Positions 1-8,205 of a DNA stretch of 36,207 bases are shown piece by piece. Source of the DNA: Chloroflexota bacterium (GTDB taxonomy: Bacteria; Chloroflexota; Anaerolineae; Aggregatilineales; Phototrophicaceae); assembly GCA_026709625.1 (NCBI GenBank), contig JAPOSR010000068.1:1-36207 (forward strand). Reading direction: 5' to 3'. Numbering within the stretch: the first letter of the stretch is position 1; every line of letters begins with the position of its first letter. A model generated the notes under the pieces. The model was not told the DNA's origin, ran no database searches, and saw only the letters and a list, made by a program, of their open reading frames with translations. The position numbers were made by a program, and so were the translations under genes.

Positions 1-224
1 CGATCACCTTGCCCATAGCCTTGTTCGCCATGGCATTCAGAGCAAAGCGAGGCGTAGAGCTCGGCGCCGCGTTCGATAGAGCGGCCCGTATGCTGGCGCA
101 CAAAAGCCTGCATGCGCGCTTCTTCGTTGATTGCCACCCAGCCCACCAGAATCATGATGCCGACAAACATCGTAATGCCGGTCAGAATGCGCGCTTCGAT
201 AGACCTGATCACCAATAGATTCAT
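1..224 (-). CDS. Membrane-anchored c-type cytochrome, partial (C-terminus beyond window edge)
   Basis: The minus strand is open from an ATG at 224 to the window edge, 74 complete codons. The protein begins with a short basic segment and one hydrophobic helix (about residues 12-32). A C61-S-E-C64-H65 heme c attachment motif follows, with upstream context (RGAELYASLC) typical of mono-heme cytochromes c; the axial Met would lie outside the window. AGGAT about 6 bases before the ATG is a plausible ribosome binding site. It starts 45 bases after the cytochrome b stop on the same strand, so it is probably the third gene of a Rieske/cytochrome b/cytochrome c operon and carries electrons from the Rieske centre to a periplasmic acceptor or terminal oxidase. 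Whether more than one heme is present cannot be seen. Confidence 0.85.
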   Translation of the reverse strand, partial: MNLLVIRSIEARILTGITMFVGIMILVGWVAINEEARMQAFVRQHTGRSIERGAELYASLCSECHGEQGYGQGD

Positions 225-269
225 CGCGGTATCCTGTGTCTGCCTCGCTCAGTTGGGCGCTTTCCGCCG

Positions 270-2162
270 CTAGTCGAAGTAAGCCGATTCTTGGTGAATG
301 AAGAGGTGGGCGCTGTAGATGCGGCGCTCGGGGATGGGGTTGCCAGCTTCGTCGAGCATCAGCATCTCCTGCATCATCGGCGCGCCCGCGTCATCCAGCA
401 TAGGTTCGCCCGCGTCATCCAGCATAGACATGTCTTCGGTGGCATAAATCATCACAGGACCACCGGCGTCGTCCATCATGACCTCGCCGCCTTCGATCAG
501 CACGCCATCCCAGCTCACGACCCAGTCGAGCCGCTTTAAGCCAGCTTGATTGTCGGTGATGACCAGCGCCCCCCAGACATTGGGCAGTTCGATGGGCTCT
601 TTCGCCAGGTGATGCTCGAATTCTTCCATCACCTGCATCAATTTCGGCGCTTCATCTGCGGGGATGGCGCGGAAGCGCAGCGGCAACTGGTTCGCGCTGA
701 CATGCTGATTCTTGAGTTCGTCCAGCAACTGCGCAAACTGTCCATTGGCTTGGGTTTCGGCATTGATCTCGGCGATGATGTCCGCTGTTGACATGCCCTC
801 GCGCCCATGCAGCTGGGCGGTGGTGTACGCGCCGACAATCATCTGGTCGTAGGGAATGGTGCGCCCGATGCCGACTTTGCTGTGCGCTGGCTCGAATGTC
901 AGCTCGTGCACAATTTCGGTTTCCGCCGATGTCTGCACGGCGAACTTCGCCAGACCCATATAGCTGAGGACGGTGGTCGCCGATACCAGCAACATAGCCA
1001 GACTCAGCATGACGCGGCGGTGGGCATAGCGCCGGCTAGGCGTAACATCAAGGTAGGGCAGCAGCGCCAGCGCCCCCAGCGCGATGGTGGGGAAGGCGAT
1101 GCCCCAAAAGAATTTGTCGCCGAGCTTGAGCGCGCCCTGAATCCACAAGAAGTACCAGGGGGCTGTCGTGCCCAGCGGCGTGACCTGCGGGTCGGCGTGA
1201 TTTTCCAGCGGCGCATGATAGAACCAGATGCAAAGCACAGTGATGATGAAGGTGACCGCGCCCAGCCACATCATTTCGTTGGTCAACACATCGGGGATGA
1301 AATAGACGCGCTTGTCCAGCGGCACGCGCTTGGCCGAGTCTTCGCCGATGTTTTCTCGCTGTGGCGGCAGGCTGTGCCCGTGGATGATTACTTTGTAATA
1401 GTGCACGCCGGTCATCACAAAGAGCAGCGCCGGCAGCGCCAGCACATGCAGCAGATAAAAGCGCAGCAAGCCATTTGCGCCCAGTTCGGGCGCGCCACGC
1501 AGCAGCAGGTTGACTTGGTCGCCAACCACCGGCGTCGCTTCAGCCATAGAGGCGCCGATCGTCACCGCCCACAGCGCGAGTTGGTCCCACGGCAGCAGAT
1601 AGCCCGAAAAACTCAAAAAACCCGTGATGACCAGCAGCAGCAGCCCGGTGAACCAGGTGAATTGTCGCGGTTTCTTGTAACTGCCAGTGATCCAGGTGCG
1701 CATCATGTGCAGCGCCACCACCGCGACCATGAACTCTGCGCCCAGCCGGTGCATATCGCGCATCAGCTGGCCCAGCGGCACATTGCTGAGGATCGTCAGC
1801 ATGTCGCCATAGGCGATCTCGGGCGAGGGGGTATACCAGAGCATCAACAAGAGACCGGTGATGGTTTCAAAAAAGACAAAATAAGTCGAAAGCCAGCCCA
1901 GACGGAAGCTGGGATACATCCCCGTCACATCGCGGTTGAAGTACGAGGGGCGCATATGCAGCCAAAAGCCATCGGCATGCGGAGTCAGGCGCGGGTTGGG
2001 GCGGCGGCTGGGGTTTTCGCCACGCAATGCCTCGCGCAGGTCTTGCACATTCAAGCCAGCAGTCAAGCGCTCTACTGAATCGTCAATGCCCTCGAAGACC
2101 GCTTTTTTGAAGCCTTTTTCCTTGACATCGTCCAGGAAGGAGGGAAAGGGGAGGATGCTCAT
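270..2162 (-). CDS. Cytochrome b of a bc-type quinol-oxidising complex, with a long C-terminal extension
   Basis: 630 residues. The first ~405 form a fused cytochrome b (b6-like plus subunit IV-like) with about eight membrane helices. Heme b ligands are recognisable as H138/H152 and H239/H254; the 14-residue gap in the second pair is the cytochrome b6-type spacing. The Qo-loop PEWY motif is A334-P-W-Y337, so the usual Glu is replaced. After the last helix (about 384-407) there is a ~220-residue hydrophilic region I do not recognise, ending in an acidic octapeptide repeat (LDDAGxPM type, residues ~563-610). The protein oxidises quinol, probably menaquinol in this lineage, and passes electrons to the Rieske protein encoded 39 bases upstream. 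The start follows the Rieske stop closely and gives the expected N-terminal amphipathic region. Confidence 0.93.
   Translation of the reverse strand: MSILPFPSFLDDVKEKGFKKAVFEGIDDSVERLTAGLNVQDLREALRGENPSRRPNPRLTPHADGFWLHMRPSYFNRDVTGMYPSFRLGWLSTYFVFFETITGLLLMLWYTPSPEIAYGDMLTILSNVPLGQLMRDMHRLGAEFMVAVVALHMMRTWITGSYKKPRQFTWFTGLLLLVITGFLSFSGYLLPWDQLALWAVTIGASMAEATPVVGDQVNLLLRGAPELGANGLLRFYLLHVLALPALLFVMTGVHYYKVIIHGHSLPPQRENIGEDSAKRVPLDKRVYFIPDVLTNEMMWLGAVTFIITVLCIWFYHAPLENHADPQVTPLGTTAPWYFLWIQGALKLGDKFFWGIAFPTIALGALALLPYLDVTPSRRYAHRRVMLSLAMLLVSATTVLSYMGLAKFAVQTSAETEIVHELTFEPAHSKVGIGRTIPYDQMIVGAYTTAQLHGREGMSTADIIAEINAETQANGQFAQLLDELKNQHVSANQLPLRFRAIPADEAPKLMQVMEEFEHHLAKEPIELPNVWGALVITDNQAGLKRLDWVVSWDGVLIEGGEVMMDDAGGPVMIYATEDMSMLDDAGEPMLDDAGAPMMQEMLMLDEAGNPIPERRIYSAHLFIHQESAYFD
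383..427. repeat. 24-bp-period direct repeat inside the cytochrome b C-terminus
   Basis: An identical 21-base unit occurs at 383-403 and 407-427, a period of 24 bases (8 codons). It encodes two adjacent copies of an L-D-D-A-G-x-P-M octapeptide; weaker copies flank it at the protein level (MDDAGGPV, LDEAGNPI). The DNA identity suggests a fairly recent in-frame duplication. Confidence 0.8.
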
Positions 2163-2201
2163 CGTTGCGCCTCGCGTCTCTTCGGGTCCAGGTGTGCCAG
2201 C

Positions 2202-2798
2202 TTAGTTCGACGCCCCGGTGATGCGCGCGCCGGTGTCGATTTGGATGCTGGTGATCTGTTGGTCAGGGTCTAGCGGGATTGCGCCGCCATCAGCCGGCGT
2301 TTCCAACGTCGTGCCATCGGCGAAGGTCACGGTGGCGATGAAGCGGTCGAGGTTGCGCGGGGCTGGCCCCTCGATCCAGTCGCCGCTCAGATGAAATTTT
2401 GAGCCATGGCAGGGACATTCGAAGCGGTTGTTGGTGGGCACCCACTTGGGCAGGCAGCCAAGATGCGTGCAGACGCCATAGAGCGCCCGCAAGCCTTCTG
2501 GGGTGAGCGTCACATGGAAGCGCCCCGCTGGCACGGATGTCGGGGCTGCGCCGACCGCGGGCATCTCTTCAGGATTAAACGCGAAAGTGCCGCCAAACTC
2601 GCCCTCTTTGAAGCGCGGGAAAGCGAACCAGATCAAGCCTGCGGAAGCCTGCCCCAAAAGCAGCGCGATCGAAGCGCCCCAGATGTAATAGAGAAACTCG
2701 CGCCGGCTGGGCGCCGCGACCTGTATGCCGGGCGCAGCGCTTTGCCGGACTGCCGCCGCACTCATCATGCGCGGACTGGTGGATTCTGCTGTTGCCAT
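2202..2798 (-). CDS. Rieske [2Fe-2S] iron-sulfur protein
   Basis: 198 residues. The N-terminus has a twin-arginine-like SRREF sequence (residues 31-35) followed by a hydrophobic helix (about 37-60), the usual uncleaved Tat anchor of Rieske proteins. Cluster box I is C110-T-H112-L-G-C115 and box II is C128-P-C130-H131-G-S, giving Cys/His ligand pairs and the disulfide-forming cysteines. It is the high-potential subunit that takes the first electron from quinol bound in cytochrome b and hands it to cytochrome c. It is the first gene of the operon and is preceded by a promoter-like sequence. Length and motifs are typical. Confidence 0.95.
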   Translation of the reverse strand: MATAESTSPRMMSAAAVRQSAAPGIQVAAPSRREFLYYIWGASIALLLGQASAGLIWFAFPRFKEGEFGGTFAFNPEEMPAVGAAPTSVPAGRFHVTLTPEGLRALYGVCTHLGCLPKWVPTNNRFECPCHGSKFHLSGDWIEGPAPRNLDRFIATVTFADGTTLETPADGGAIPLDPDQQITSIQIDTGARITGASN

Positions 2799-2867
2799 AG
2801 GCTGCTGTCATCCTTCCTTTGCGCCAGCACGGGACGCTGCGTTCGCGCCCAAGACCTGCATTCGTTC

Positions 2868-2897
2868 AATATATCACAAAGCGCGAACACAATACAA
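2868..2897 (-). promoter_or_regulatory. Candidate promoter for the Rieske/cytochrome b/cytochrome c operon
   Basis: On the minus strand TTGTAT (2892-2897) lies 18 bases before TATATT (2868-2873), a fair sigma-70-type match, leaving a leader of about 60 bases before the Rieske ATG. The 164-base space to the divergent gene at 2963 otherwise shows nothing distinctive. Confidence 0.4.
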
Positions 2898-2962
2898 GGT
2901 GTATCAGCGCGCCTTTCAGGGTAGACTATTGTAGAGTGAAATTGTGGCGAAAGCGCACGCGG

Positions 2963-4729
2963 ATGGCAAGCATCACCATCCAGCCGAAGGACCGGCATCT
3001 GACCCAATACTATCGCGCCATCAAGGAATTGCGGGCTGCGCAAAGCCAGCCCAGCGAAGGCAACATGCGCCGCGCGTTTGGCGCGCTCCTCACAGGTCTG
3101 GGACGCCGCCGCAAGCTGACCCTGATTGACGAATACAGCACGCATGGGCAGGGCAGACGCCACATCCGCCCCGATGGCGCGCTGGTCGACGAATGGAAGC
3201 GCCCTGTTGCCTTCTGGGAAGCCAAAGACAGCAGCGACAACCTCTTCGCCGAGATTGAAAACAAGAAAGCAGTCGGCTATCCCCTCGACAACATCATCTT
3301 CGAGGACACCGTCACCGCCGTCCTGTATCAAGATGGCTATGAAGCCCGCCGCACAGCCATCCGCGAAAAGAAGAATTTCGCCGCGCTGCTGACCCAGTAT
3401 TTCAATTACAAAGAGCAAGCCCGCCAGAGTTTCAACGAAGCTGTGCAATCGTATGGCGAGCAAATCCGTGATATCGCCTCGCAGCTCCAAGCCAAGATCG
3501 CCGCCGCCCACCATGACAATCCCGGCTTCCAGCGCAAATTTGGCGAATTTATGGAAGTCTGCCGACGCTCGCTTAATCCCAACATCAGCCGCGAAGCCAT
3601 TGATGAAATGCTCATCCAGCACCTGATGACGGAGCGCATCATCCGCCGCGTCTTTGATGTCGAGCACTTCGCTCGCACCAATGTCATCGCCGCTAAAATC
3701 GAAGAAGTCATCGACGCCCTGACCAGCGCCTATTTCAACCGCGCCGATTTTATGGGTGGCTTGCGCCATTTTCATCAAGCGATCGAAGACGCCGCCGAAG
3801 ACCTCGATTTCAGCGACAAGCAGAGCTTCATCAACAGCGTCTACGAGCAGTTCTTCCAGGGCTACAGCGTCAAAGTCGCCGACACGCATGGCATCGTCTA
3901 TACCCCACAGGAGGTCGTCGACTTCATGTGCTCGGCTGTCGAAGAAACGCTGGCGCGCGAATTTGGCCTAAAGCTCGGCGATGAGGGCGTTATTCTCATC
4001 GACCCTGCCACCGGCACCGGCAACTTCGTGATCAATCTGCTGCGCCGCGCCCACCAGCGCAACCTGCGCAACTTCGAGCGTTTCTATACCGAGCGCCTCT
4101 TCGCCAACGAAGTCATGCTCATGCCCTATTACATCGCATCGTTGAATATCGAGCGCGAATATTACGAGCTGGCAGGGCGCGCCGCGCCATTCGCGGGGCT
4201 GTGCTTCGTCGACACGCTTGATCTGGCTCGCGAGCGGCAGATGACCTTTCTCACCGAAGCCAATACCGAGCGCGTCGAACGCCAGAAAGCCGCCGACATC
4301 AATGTCATCATCGGCAACCCGCCCTACAATGTGGGCCAGCTCAACGAGAACGACAACAACAAAAATCGCAAATACGATGTGGTTGATGGGCGCATTCGGG
4401 AGACCTACGCCAAAGACTCGCGGGCGACGCTAAAAAATCAGCTTTATGACGCCTATGTGCGTTTCTGGCGCTGGGCGACCGACCGCCTGGGCGATCGTCC
4501 CGGCATCGTTTGTTATGTCAGCAACAACAGCTTTTTTGACGCCTACGCATTTGATGGATTCCGCAAGCGCATGCTGCAAGACTTTGACGAGGTCTATCAC
4601 CTGGATCTGGGCGGCAACCTGCGCAAAAGCGGCGTCGGCGAGGCAGTCAGCAATGTCTTCGATATCCGCGTGGGCGTGGGGATTACGCTGGCGATTCGAA
4701 CACGGAATGAGCCCGGTGCATGCCCGTAG
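2963..4729 (+). CDS. Restriction-modification protein (PD-(D/E)XK nuclease plus N6-adenine methyltransferase), C-terminally truncated
   Basis: 588 residues from the ATG at 2963; an in-frame GTG at 2936 is an alternative and no strong ribosome binding site decides between them. Order: N-terminal nuclease-like region with D71...E86-A-K88, a helical linker (about 130-300), then a gamma-type N6-adenine methyltransferase with SAM motif D347-P-A-T-G-T-G353 and catalytic N452-P-P-Y455. This is the layout of single-chain type IIG/ISP-like enzymes, which normally continue for several hundred residues with a target-recognition domain. Here the reading ends soon after the region reading NVFDIRVGVGI, with an unrelated-looking tail, so the specificity domain is missing. 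No helicase motifs and no separate specificity gene are seen. It may be a decaying remnant; activity is doubtful. Confidence 0.75.
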   Translation: MASITIQPKDRHLTQYYRAIKELRAAQSQPSEGNMRRAFGALLTGLGRRRKLTLIDEYSTHGQGRRHIRPDGALVDEWKRPVAFWEAKDSSDNLFAEIENKKAVGYPLDNIIFEDTVTAVLYQDGYEARRTAIREKKNFAALLTQYFNYKEQARQSFNEAVQSYGEQIRDIASQLQAKIAAAHHDNPGFQRKFGEFMEVCRRSLNPNISREAIDEMLIQHLMTERIIRRVFDVEHFARTNVIAAKIEEVIDALTSAYFNRADFMGGLRHFHQAIEDAAEDLDFSDKQSFINSVYEQFFQGYSVKVADTHGIVYTPQEVVDFMCSAVEETLAREFGLKLGDEGVILIDPATGTGNFVINLLRRAHQRNLRNFERFYTERLFANEVMLMPYYIASLNIEREYYELAGRAAPFAGLCFVDTLDLARERQMTFLTEANTERVERQKAADINVIIGNPPYNVGQLNENDNNKNRKYDVVDGRIRETYAKDSRATLKNQLYDAYVRFWRWATDRLGDRPGIVCYVSNNSFFDAYAFDGFRKRMLQDFDEVYHLDLGGNLRKSGVGEAVSNVFDIRVGVGITLAIRTRNEPGACP

Positions 4730-4756
4730 ACATGCTCTGCGCCCCCTGCGCCTCTG

Positions 4757-4765
4757 TGCTAAAAT
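4757..4765 (+). promoter_or_regulatory. Extended -10 promoter for corA, possibly giving a leaderless mRNA
   Basis: TGC followed by TAAAAT (4760-4765) fits an extended -10 element. A start site about 7 bases downstream would fall on or next to the corA ATG at 4772. No Shine-Dalgarno sequence is present before that ATG, which agrees with leaderless initiation. There is no good -35 hexamer. Confidence 0.4.
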
Positions 4766-4771
4766 CAACCC

Positions 4772-5689
4772 ATGTCCACCCAGACCCTACAACACGACTC
4801 CACCACCTGGCTCGACCTCATCGCGCCGTCCGAGTCCGATGTCGCCGCTCTGCAGGCGCGCTTCCCGCAATTTCATCCGCTCAACCTGGAAGACATCCGC
4901 AGCCACATCGAGCGTCCCAAGCTCGACCAGGCTGATGAGCATCTCTTCCTCGTCATGCACTTCCCGCAGTGGGATTCGCAAGGCGAGGTTTCCCGCGCCA
5001 GCGAGGTCGATTTCTTTGTCGGGCGCGACTTTGTTGTGACCGTGCACAATGGCGCGCTCAAGCCGCTGACGAAGGCTTTCCAGCGCTGCCAAGCTGCCGA
5101 CGAAGCGCGCGCGGAGCTGTTGGGGCGGGGCGGCACGCACGCCTTTTACACCTTGCTCGACCAGCTTGTCGACTACATTTTCCCTATCCTCGCCAAGGTC
5201 GAGGGGCGGGTGGCGGCTATCGGCGATGCACTCTTTGAATCCAACGCCAAGCGCACCATCCGCGAGATTGCTCTGCTGCGCCGCGACATCATCTCGCTGC
5301 GCCGCATCATCCGCGCGCAGATCCCCATCGTGCAGCAGTTGGAAACTTGCGCGCATCCCATCTTGCACGAGGACATGGAAGAATACTTCGGCGATATTGC
5401 CGACCATCTCTTCAAGCTGCGCGATATCGCCGATGAGAACTTCGAGGTCATCAACAGCTATGCCGAAGCCGCCGACACCTTGGCCAGTTATCGCATCAAC
5501 GAGGTCATGCGCATTTTGACAGTCATATCGGTGATTATGCTGCCCTTGACGCTGATATCCAGCATCTATGGCATGAATATCGATCTGCCCTTTGCTGATG
5601 ACCCAAACGCCTTTATGCTAACCGCCATCATCATGATTTTGGTTGCCCTGCTGATGTTGTTGATCTTCCGCCTGCGCCACTGGTTGTAG
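4772..5689 (+). CDS. corA: CorA-family divalent metal (Mg2+/Co2+) channel
   Basis: 305 residues. The large N-terminal cytoplasmic part includes a long helical stretch (about 150-245), followed by two C-terminal membrane helices (about 247-265 and 281-299). The family signature Y266-G-M-N269 sits at the end of the first helix and forms the selectivity filter in the homopentameric channel. Length and topology are typical. It begins 42 bases after the truncated methyltransferase gene and ends 8 bases before the RNase D gene, so corA and rnd probably share a transcript. Mg2+ is the likely main ion, but the exact ion cannot be read from the sequence. Confidence 0.95.
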   Translation: MSTQTLQHDSTTWLDLIAPSESDVAALQARFPQFHPLNLEDIRSHIERPKLDQADEHLFLVMHFPQWDSQGEVSRASEVDFFVGRDFVVTVHNGALKPLTKAFQRCQAADEARAELLGRGGTHAFYTLLDQLVDYIFPILAKVEGRVAAIGDALFESNAKRTIREIALLRRDIISLRRIIRAQIPIVQQLETCAHPILHEDMEEYFGDIADHLFKLRDIADENFEVINSYAEAADTLASYRINEVMRILTVISVIMLPLTLISSIYGMNIDLPFADDPNAFMLTAIIMILVALLMLLIFRLRHWL

Positions 5690-5697
5690 GCTCGCCC

Positions 5698-6825
5698 ATG
5701 CTCGATCCCGCCACAACCATCGAAGACCGCCGCTCGCTGGACGCCGCAGTGGAGCGCATGGCTGCGCAGCCGCGTCTGGCCATCGATACCGAATCCAACA
5801 GCATGTACGCGTATCGGGGGCGCACCTGCCTGATCCAGGTCTCGACCGCCGCGGAAGACCTGCTCATCGATCCGCTGGCGATTGATGACATCGGCGCGCT
5901 GGGCGGCATCTTGGCGGACGCCGGCATCGAAAAAGTCTTTCATGCGGCGGAATATGACTTGATTTGCCTCAAGCGCGACTTCGACTTTGATGTCTGCGGC
6001 ATCTTTGACACCATGGCGGCGGCGCGCGTCTGCGGTTATGCGCGCATCGGCTTGGGCAATATGCTCAGCGACCTGCTCGGCGTCCCGCACAGCAAAAAGC
6101 ACCAGACCGACGACTGGGCGCGGCGCCCCCTGCCGGCCAGCTATCGGCGCTATGCCCAGATGGACACGCATTATCTGCTGCGCCTGCGCGACTGTCTGCA
6201 TGCCCAGCTGGCCGCCGCCAACAAACTGGACGAAGCCTACGAATACTTTGACGATGTGACTCGCTTCGAGCTGAAATCGCTGGACTTCGACCCCGATGGC
6301 TTCTGGACGCTCAGCCGCCCGGGCGCGCTCGACAAGCGGCAGATGGCGGCTCTGCGCGAGCTGTATATCCTGCGCGACGAGCTTGCGCAGGCGCGGGATG
6401 AACCGCCCGGGCGCATGCTGTCCAACAAGGCGCTGCTGCAAATCGCCAAATCGCTGCCACGCCGCCAATCTGAGTTGGAAGGCTTGCGTGGATTGCCCCG
6501 CTGGTTGGTCCGCCGCCACGGCCACGAAATCATCGAAGCGGTCAAACATGGCGCGGAAAGCCGGCTGCCGCTTGCGCCGCCTCGTCAGCCGCGCATCCCC
6601 AACCATATCGCCGAACGCTACAACGCTTTGATCAACTGGCGCCGCCAGACCGCCCGGGCGCGCGGAGTCGAATCCGATGTCATCATGAGCAAGGACACGC
6701 TATGGCAGATCGCCCATCGCCAGCCCGGCACAAGCGACGACCTGCGCGGCATCGATGGCTTGGGACCTTGGCGGCGCGGGGAATATGGCGCGCAGCTGCT
6801 GGGCGTGGTCAATGGACGCGGCTGA
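5698..6825 (+). CDS. rnd: Ribonuclease D (DEDDy 3'-5' exoribonuclease with HRDC domains)
   Basis: 375 residues. The exonuclease domain (about 1-195) has the DEDDy acidic residues: D30-T-E32 in motif I, D87 in motif II (HAAEYD) and Y152-x3-D156 in motif III, which bind two metal ions. The C-terminal half has HRDC-like helical regions (about 205-285 and 300-375) with typical Leu/Pro/Gly patterns. RNase D trims the 3' ends of tRNA and other stable RNA precursors. The gene follows corA by 8 bases and overlaps the next gene. Length matches bacterial RNase D. Confidence 0.94.
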   Translation: MLDPATTIEDRRSLDAAVERMAAQPRLAIDTESNSMYAYRGRTCLIQVSTAAEDLLIDPLAIDDIGALGGILADAGIEKVFHAAEYDLICLKRDFDFDVCGIFDTMAAARVCGYARIGLGNMLSDLLGVPHSKKHQTDDWARRPLPASYRRYAQMDTHYLLRLRDCLHAQLAAANKLDEAYEYFDDVTRFELKSLDFDPDGFWTLSRPGALDKRQMAALRELYILRDELAQARDEPPGRMLSNKALLQIAKSLPRRQSELEGLRGLPRWLVRRHGHEIIEAVKHGAESRLPLAPPRQPRIPNHIAERYNALINWRRQTARARGVESDVIMSKDTLWQIAHRQPGTSDDLRGIDGLGPWRRGEYGAQLLGVVNGRG

Positions 6826-7405
6826 TTGCGGCGGCCCGCTCGCCATCCTGCGCATCCTGGACGGGCACTCGCCAGCCGACGACAAAGAAGCGCGCGATAT
6901 TCAGCGCATACGGCGGCTCGTCTGTCGGCGCAGCGACATCATGAGTCCGCGCTGCCAGGCTGGGCATGTCACTGCTTCGGCGCTGGTCATCGACTGCGCA
7001 AGTGGGCGCGTCTTGCTGCATTGGCATCGCAAACTGAATCGCTGGCTGCAAGTGGGCGGGCATCTGGAGGCAGCCGAGAGCGACCCCGCCCAGGCGGCTT
7101 TGCGAGAAGCGCGCGAAGAAACCGGCTTGCCCGATTTGGCTTTCTGCCCGCCGATTCCCGCGGCGCCGGTCGACCTTGATGTGCACATGATCCCGGCGCA
7201 GGCTGATATGCCAACCCACCTGCACCTGGATTTTCGCTATTTGTTGACGACGCGGCAGCCGCATGCGCTGCGGCCAGAGCGCGGCGAATCGCTGCGGTTT
7301 CGCTGGCTGAGCGTGGAACAGGCGCTGGCAATGGGCGATGCGCTGGATGCTTCGCTGCGGCGTCTGCTGCGCAAGGCTGCGGCTGGGCTCGCCACATTGG
7401 CCTAA
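6812..7405 (+). CDS. Nudix hydrolase
   Basis: 197 residues when started at the ATG at 6812, which overlaps the end of rnd by 14 bases in another frame; a longer reading from 6755 would overlap rnd further and adds no conserved sequence. The Nudix box is visible around residues 88-112: GGHLE, then E, then REAREETG, with one residue more than the strict pattern between its first Glu and the Arg. The family hydrolyses nucleoside diphosphates linked to another group, using Mg2+; the substrate is not predictable. An extra N-terminal segment of about 45 residues precedes the beta-strand core. The gene meets tlyA tail to tail with interlocked stop codons. Confidence 0.88.
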   Translation: MDAADCGGPLAILRILDGHSPADDKEARDIQRIRRLVCRRSDIMSPRCQAGHVTASALVIDCASGRVLLHWHRKLNRWLQVGGHLEAAESDPAQAALREAREETGLPDLAFCPPIPAAPVDLDVHMIPAQADMPTHLHLDFRYLLTTRQPHALRPERGESLRFRWLSVEQALAMGDALDASLRRLLRKAAAGLATLA

Positions 7406-8205
7406 GTCGAGTTGGTTTCGCTTGTCGGCTGGGTTAGCTCGAGAATGATCGGTTCAAGGTCGACCAAAACGTTCCTCGCGCCCATTCGCAGCCAGAGCAG
7501 GTATTCGACATTGCCTTTTGCGCCAGTGATCGGCGAGCGGATCAAGCCGCTGGGCGTCAAGCCAATGCCGCTGGCAAACGACGCGGTTGCGCGCAGCACC
7601 CGCCGATGCGCCGACAGATCGCGCACGATGCCCCCTTTGCCGACATCGCTTTTGCCGGCTTCGAATTGCGGCTTGACCAACGCGATGACATCCGCGTCTG
7701 CCGCCAGCCAGCGCCGCGCAGCCGGCAAGATCAACCGCAGCGAGATGAAGGAGACATCGATGACAGCCAGCCCGACGCGCTCGCCAAGCGACTCCAGATA
7801 GCGCGCGTTGGCATTTTCCAGCAGGCGCACGCGAGTGTCCTGGCGCAGGCGATAGTCGATGATGCCGCTGCCCACATCGATGGCGTGCACGCGCGCCGCG
7901 CCATGTTGAAGCAGACAGTCGGTGAAGCCGCCGGTGCTCGCGCCGACATCCGCGCATCGTTTGCCGCGAACCCGCAGTGGAAACGCCGCCAGCGCCGCCG
8001 CCAGCTTGTACCCGCCGCGCCCGACATAGCGGGGTTTGTCTTTGAGCGTGATCGCCGCGCTGGCCGACACCTGCGTGCCTGGCTTGTCGACCATGCGCCC
8101 ATCCACGCTGACCTCAGCCGCCATAATCATGGCCGCGGCTTTGCTGCGGGTGCGCGCCAGCCGCCGTTGCACCAACAGCTTATCGAGGCGCAGCTTGCCC
8201 GTCAT
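7402..8205 (-). CDS. tlyA: TlyA-family rRNA 2'-O-methyltransferase (hemolysin A homologue)
   Basis: 267 residues. An N-terminal S4 RNA-binding domain (about 3-60) is joined to an FtsJ-like Rossmann methyltransferase. The K-D-K-E-type catalytic set is visible: K67 in GRGGYK, D150 in VIDVSF, K178 in VKPQFE and a C-terminal Glu in GNVEYLLW. The SAM motif is GASTGGF (88-94). Characterised TlyA proteins methylate ribose in 16S and/or 23S rRNA (C1409/C1920 in mycobacteria); the haemolysin name is historical. Its TAG stop overlaps the TAA of the convergent Nudix gene, and its start touches the end of the protease gene upstream, so it is probably read from the same message. Confidence 0.94.
   Translation of the reverse strand: MTGKLRLDKLLVQRRLARTRSKAAAMIMAAEVSVDGRMVDKPGTQVSASAAITLKDKPRYVGRGGYKLAAALAAFPLRVRGKRCADVGASTGGFTDCLLQHGAARVHAIDVGSGIIDYRLRQDTRVRLLENANARYLESLGERVGLAVIDVSFISLRLILPAARRWLAADADVIALVKPQFEAGKSDVGKGGIVRDLSAHRRVLRATASFASGIGLTPSGLIRSPITGAKGNVEYLLWLRMGARNVLVDLEPIILELTQPTSETNST

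Noticed and set aside
383..427. The 21-base direct repeat as a CRISPR-like or regulatory repeat
   Set aside because: It is in frame within a gene, has a 3-base interval and encodes a repeated octapeptide.
807..2078. 423-codon open frame on the plus strand opposite cytochrome b
   Set aside because: The translation is rich in His, Arg and Gln with no family motif. It is the complement of a GC-rich, firmly identified cytochrome b gene and has no ribosome binding site.
2765..3889. 374-codon minus-strand frame opposite the methyltransferase gene
   Set aside because: It also covers the start of the Rieske gene and its promoter region. The plus-strand nuclease and methyltransferase motifs explain the sequence, and the minus-strand translation resembles nothing.
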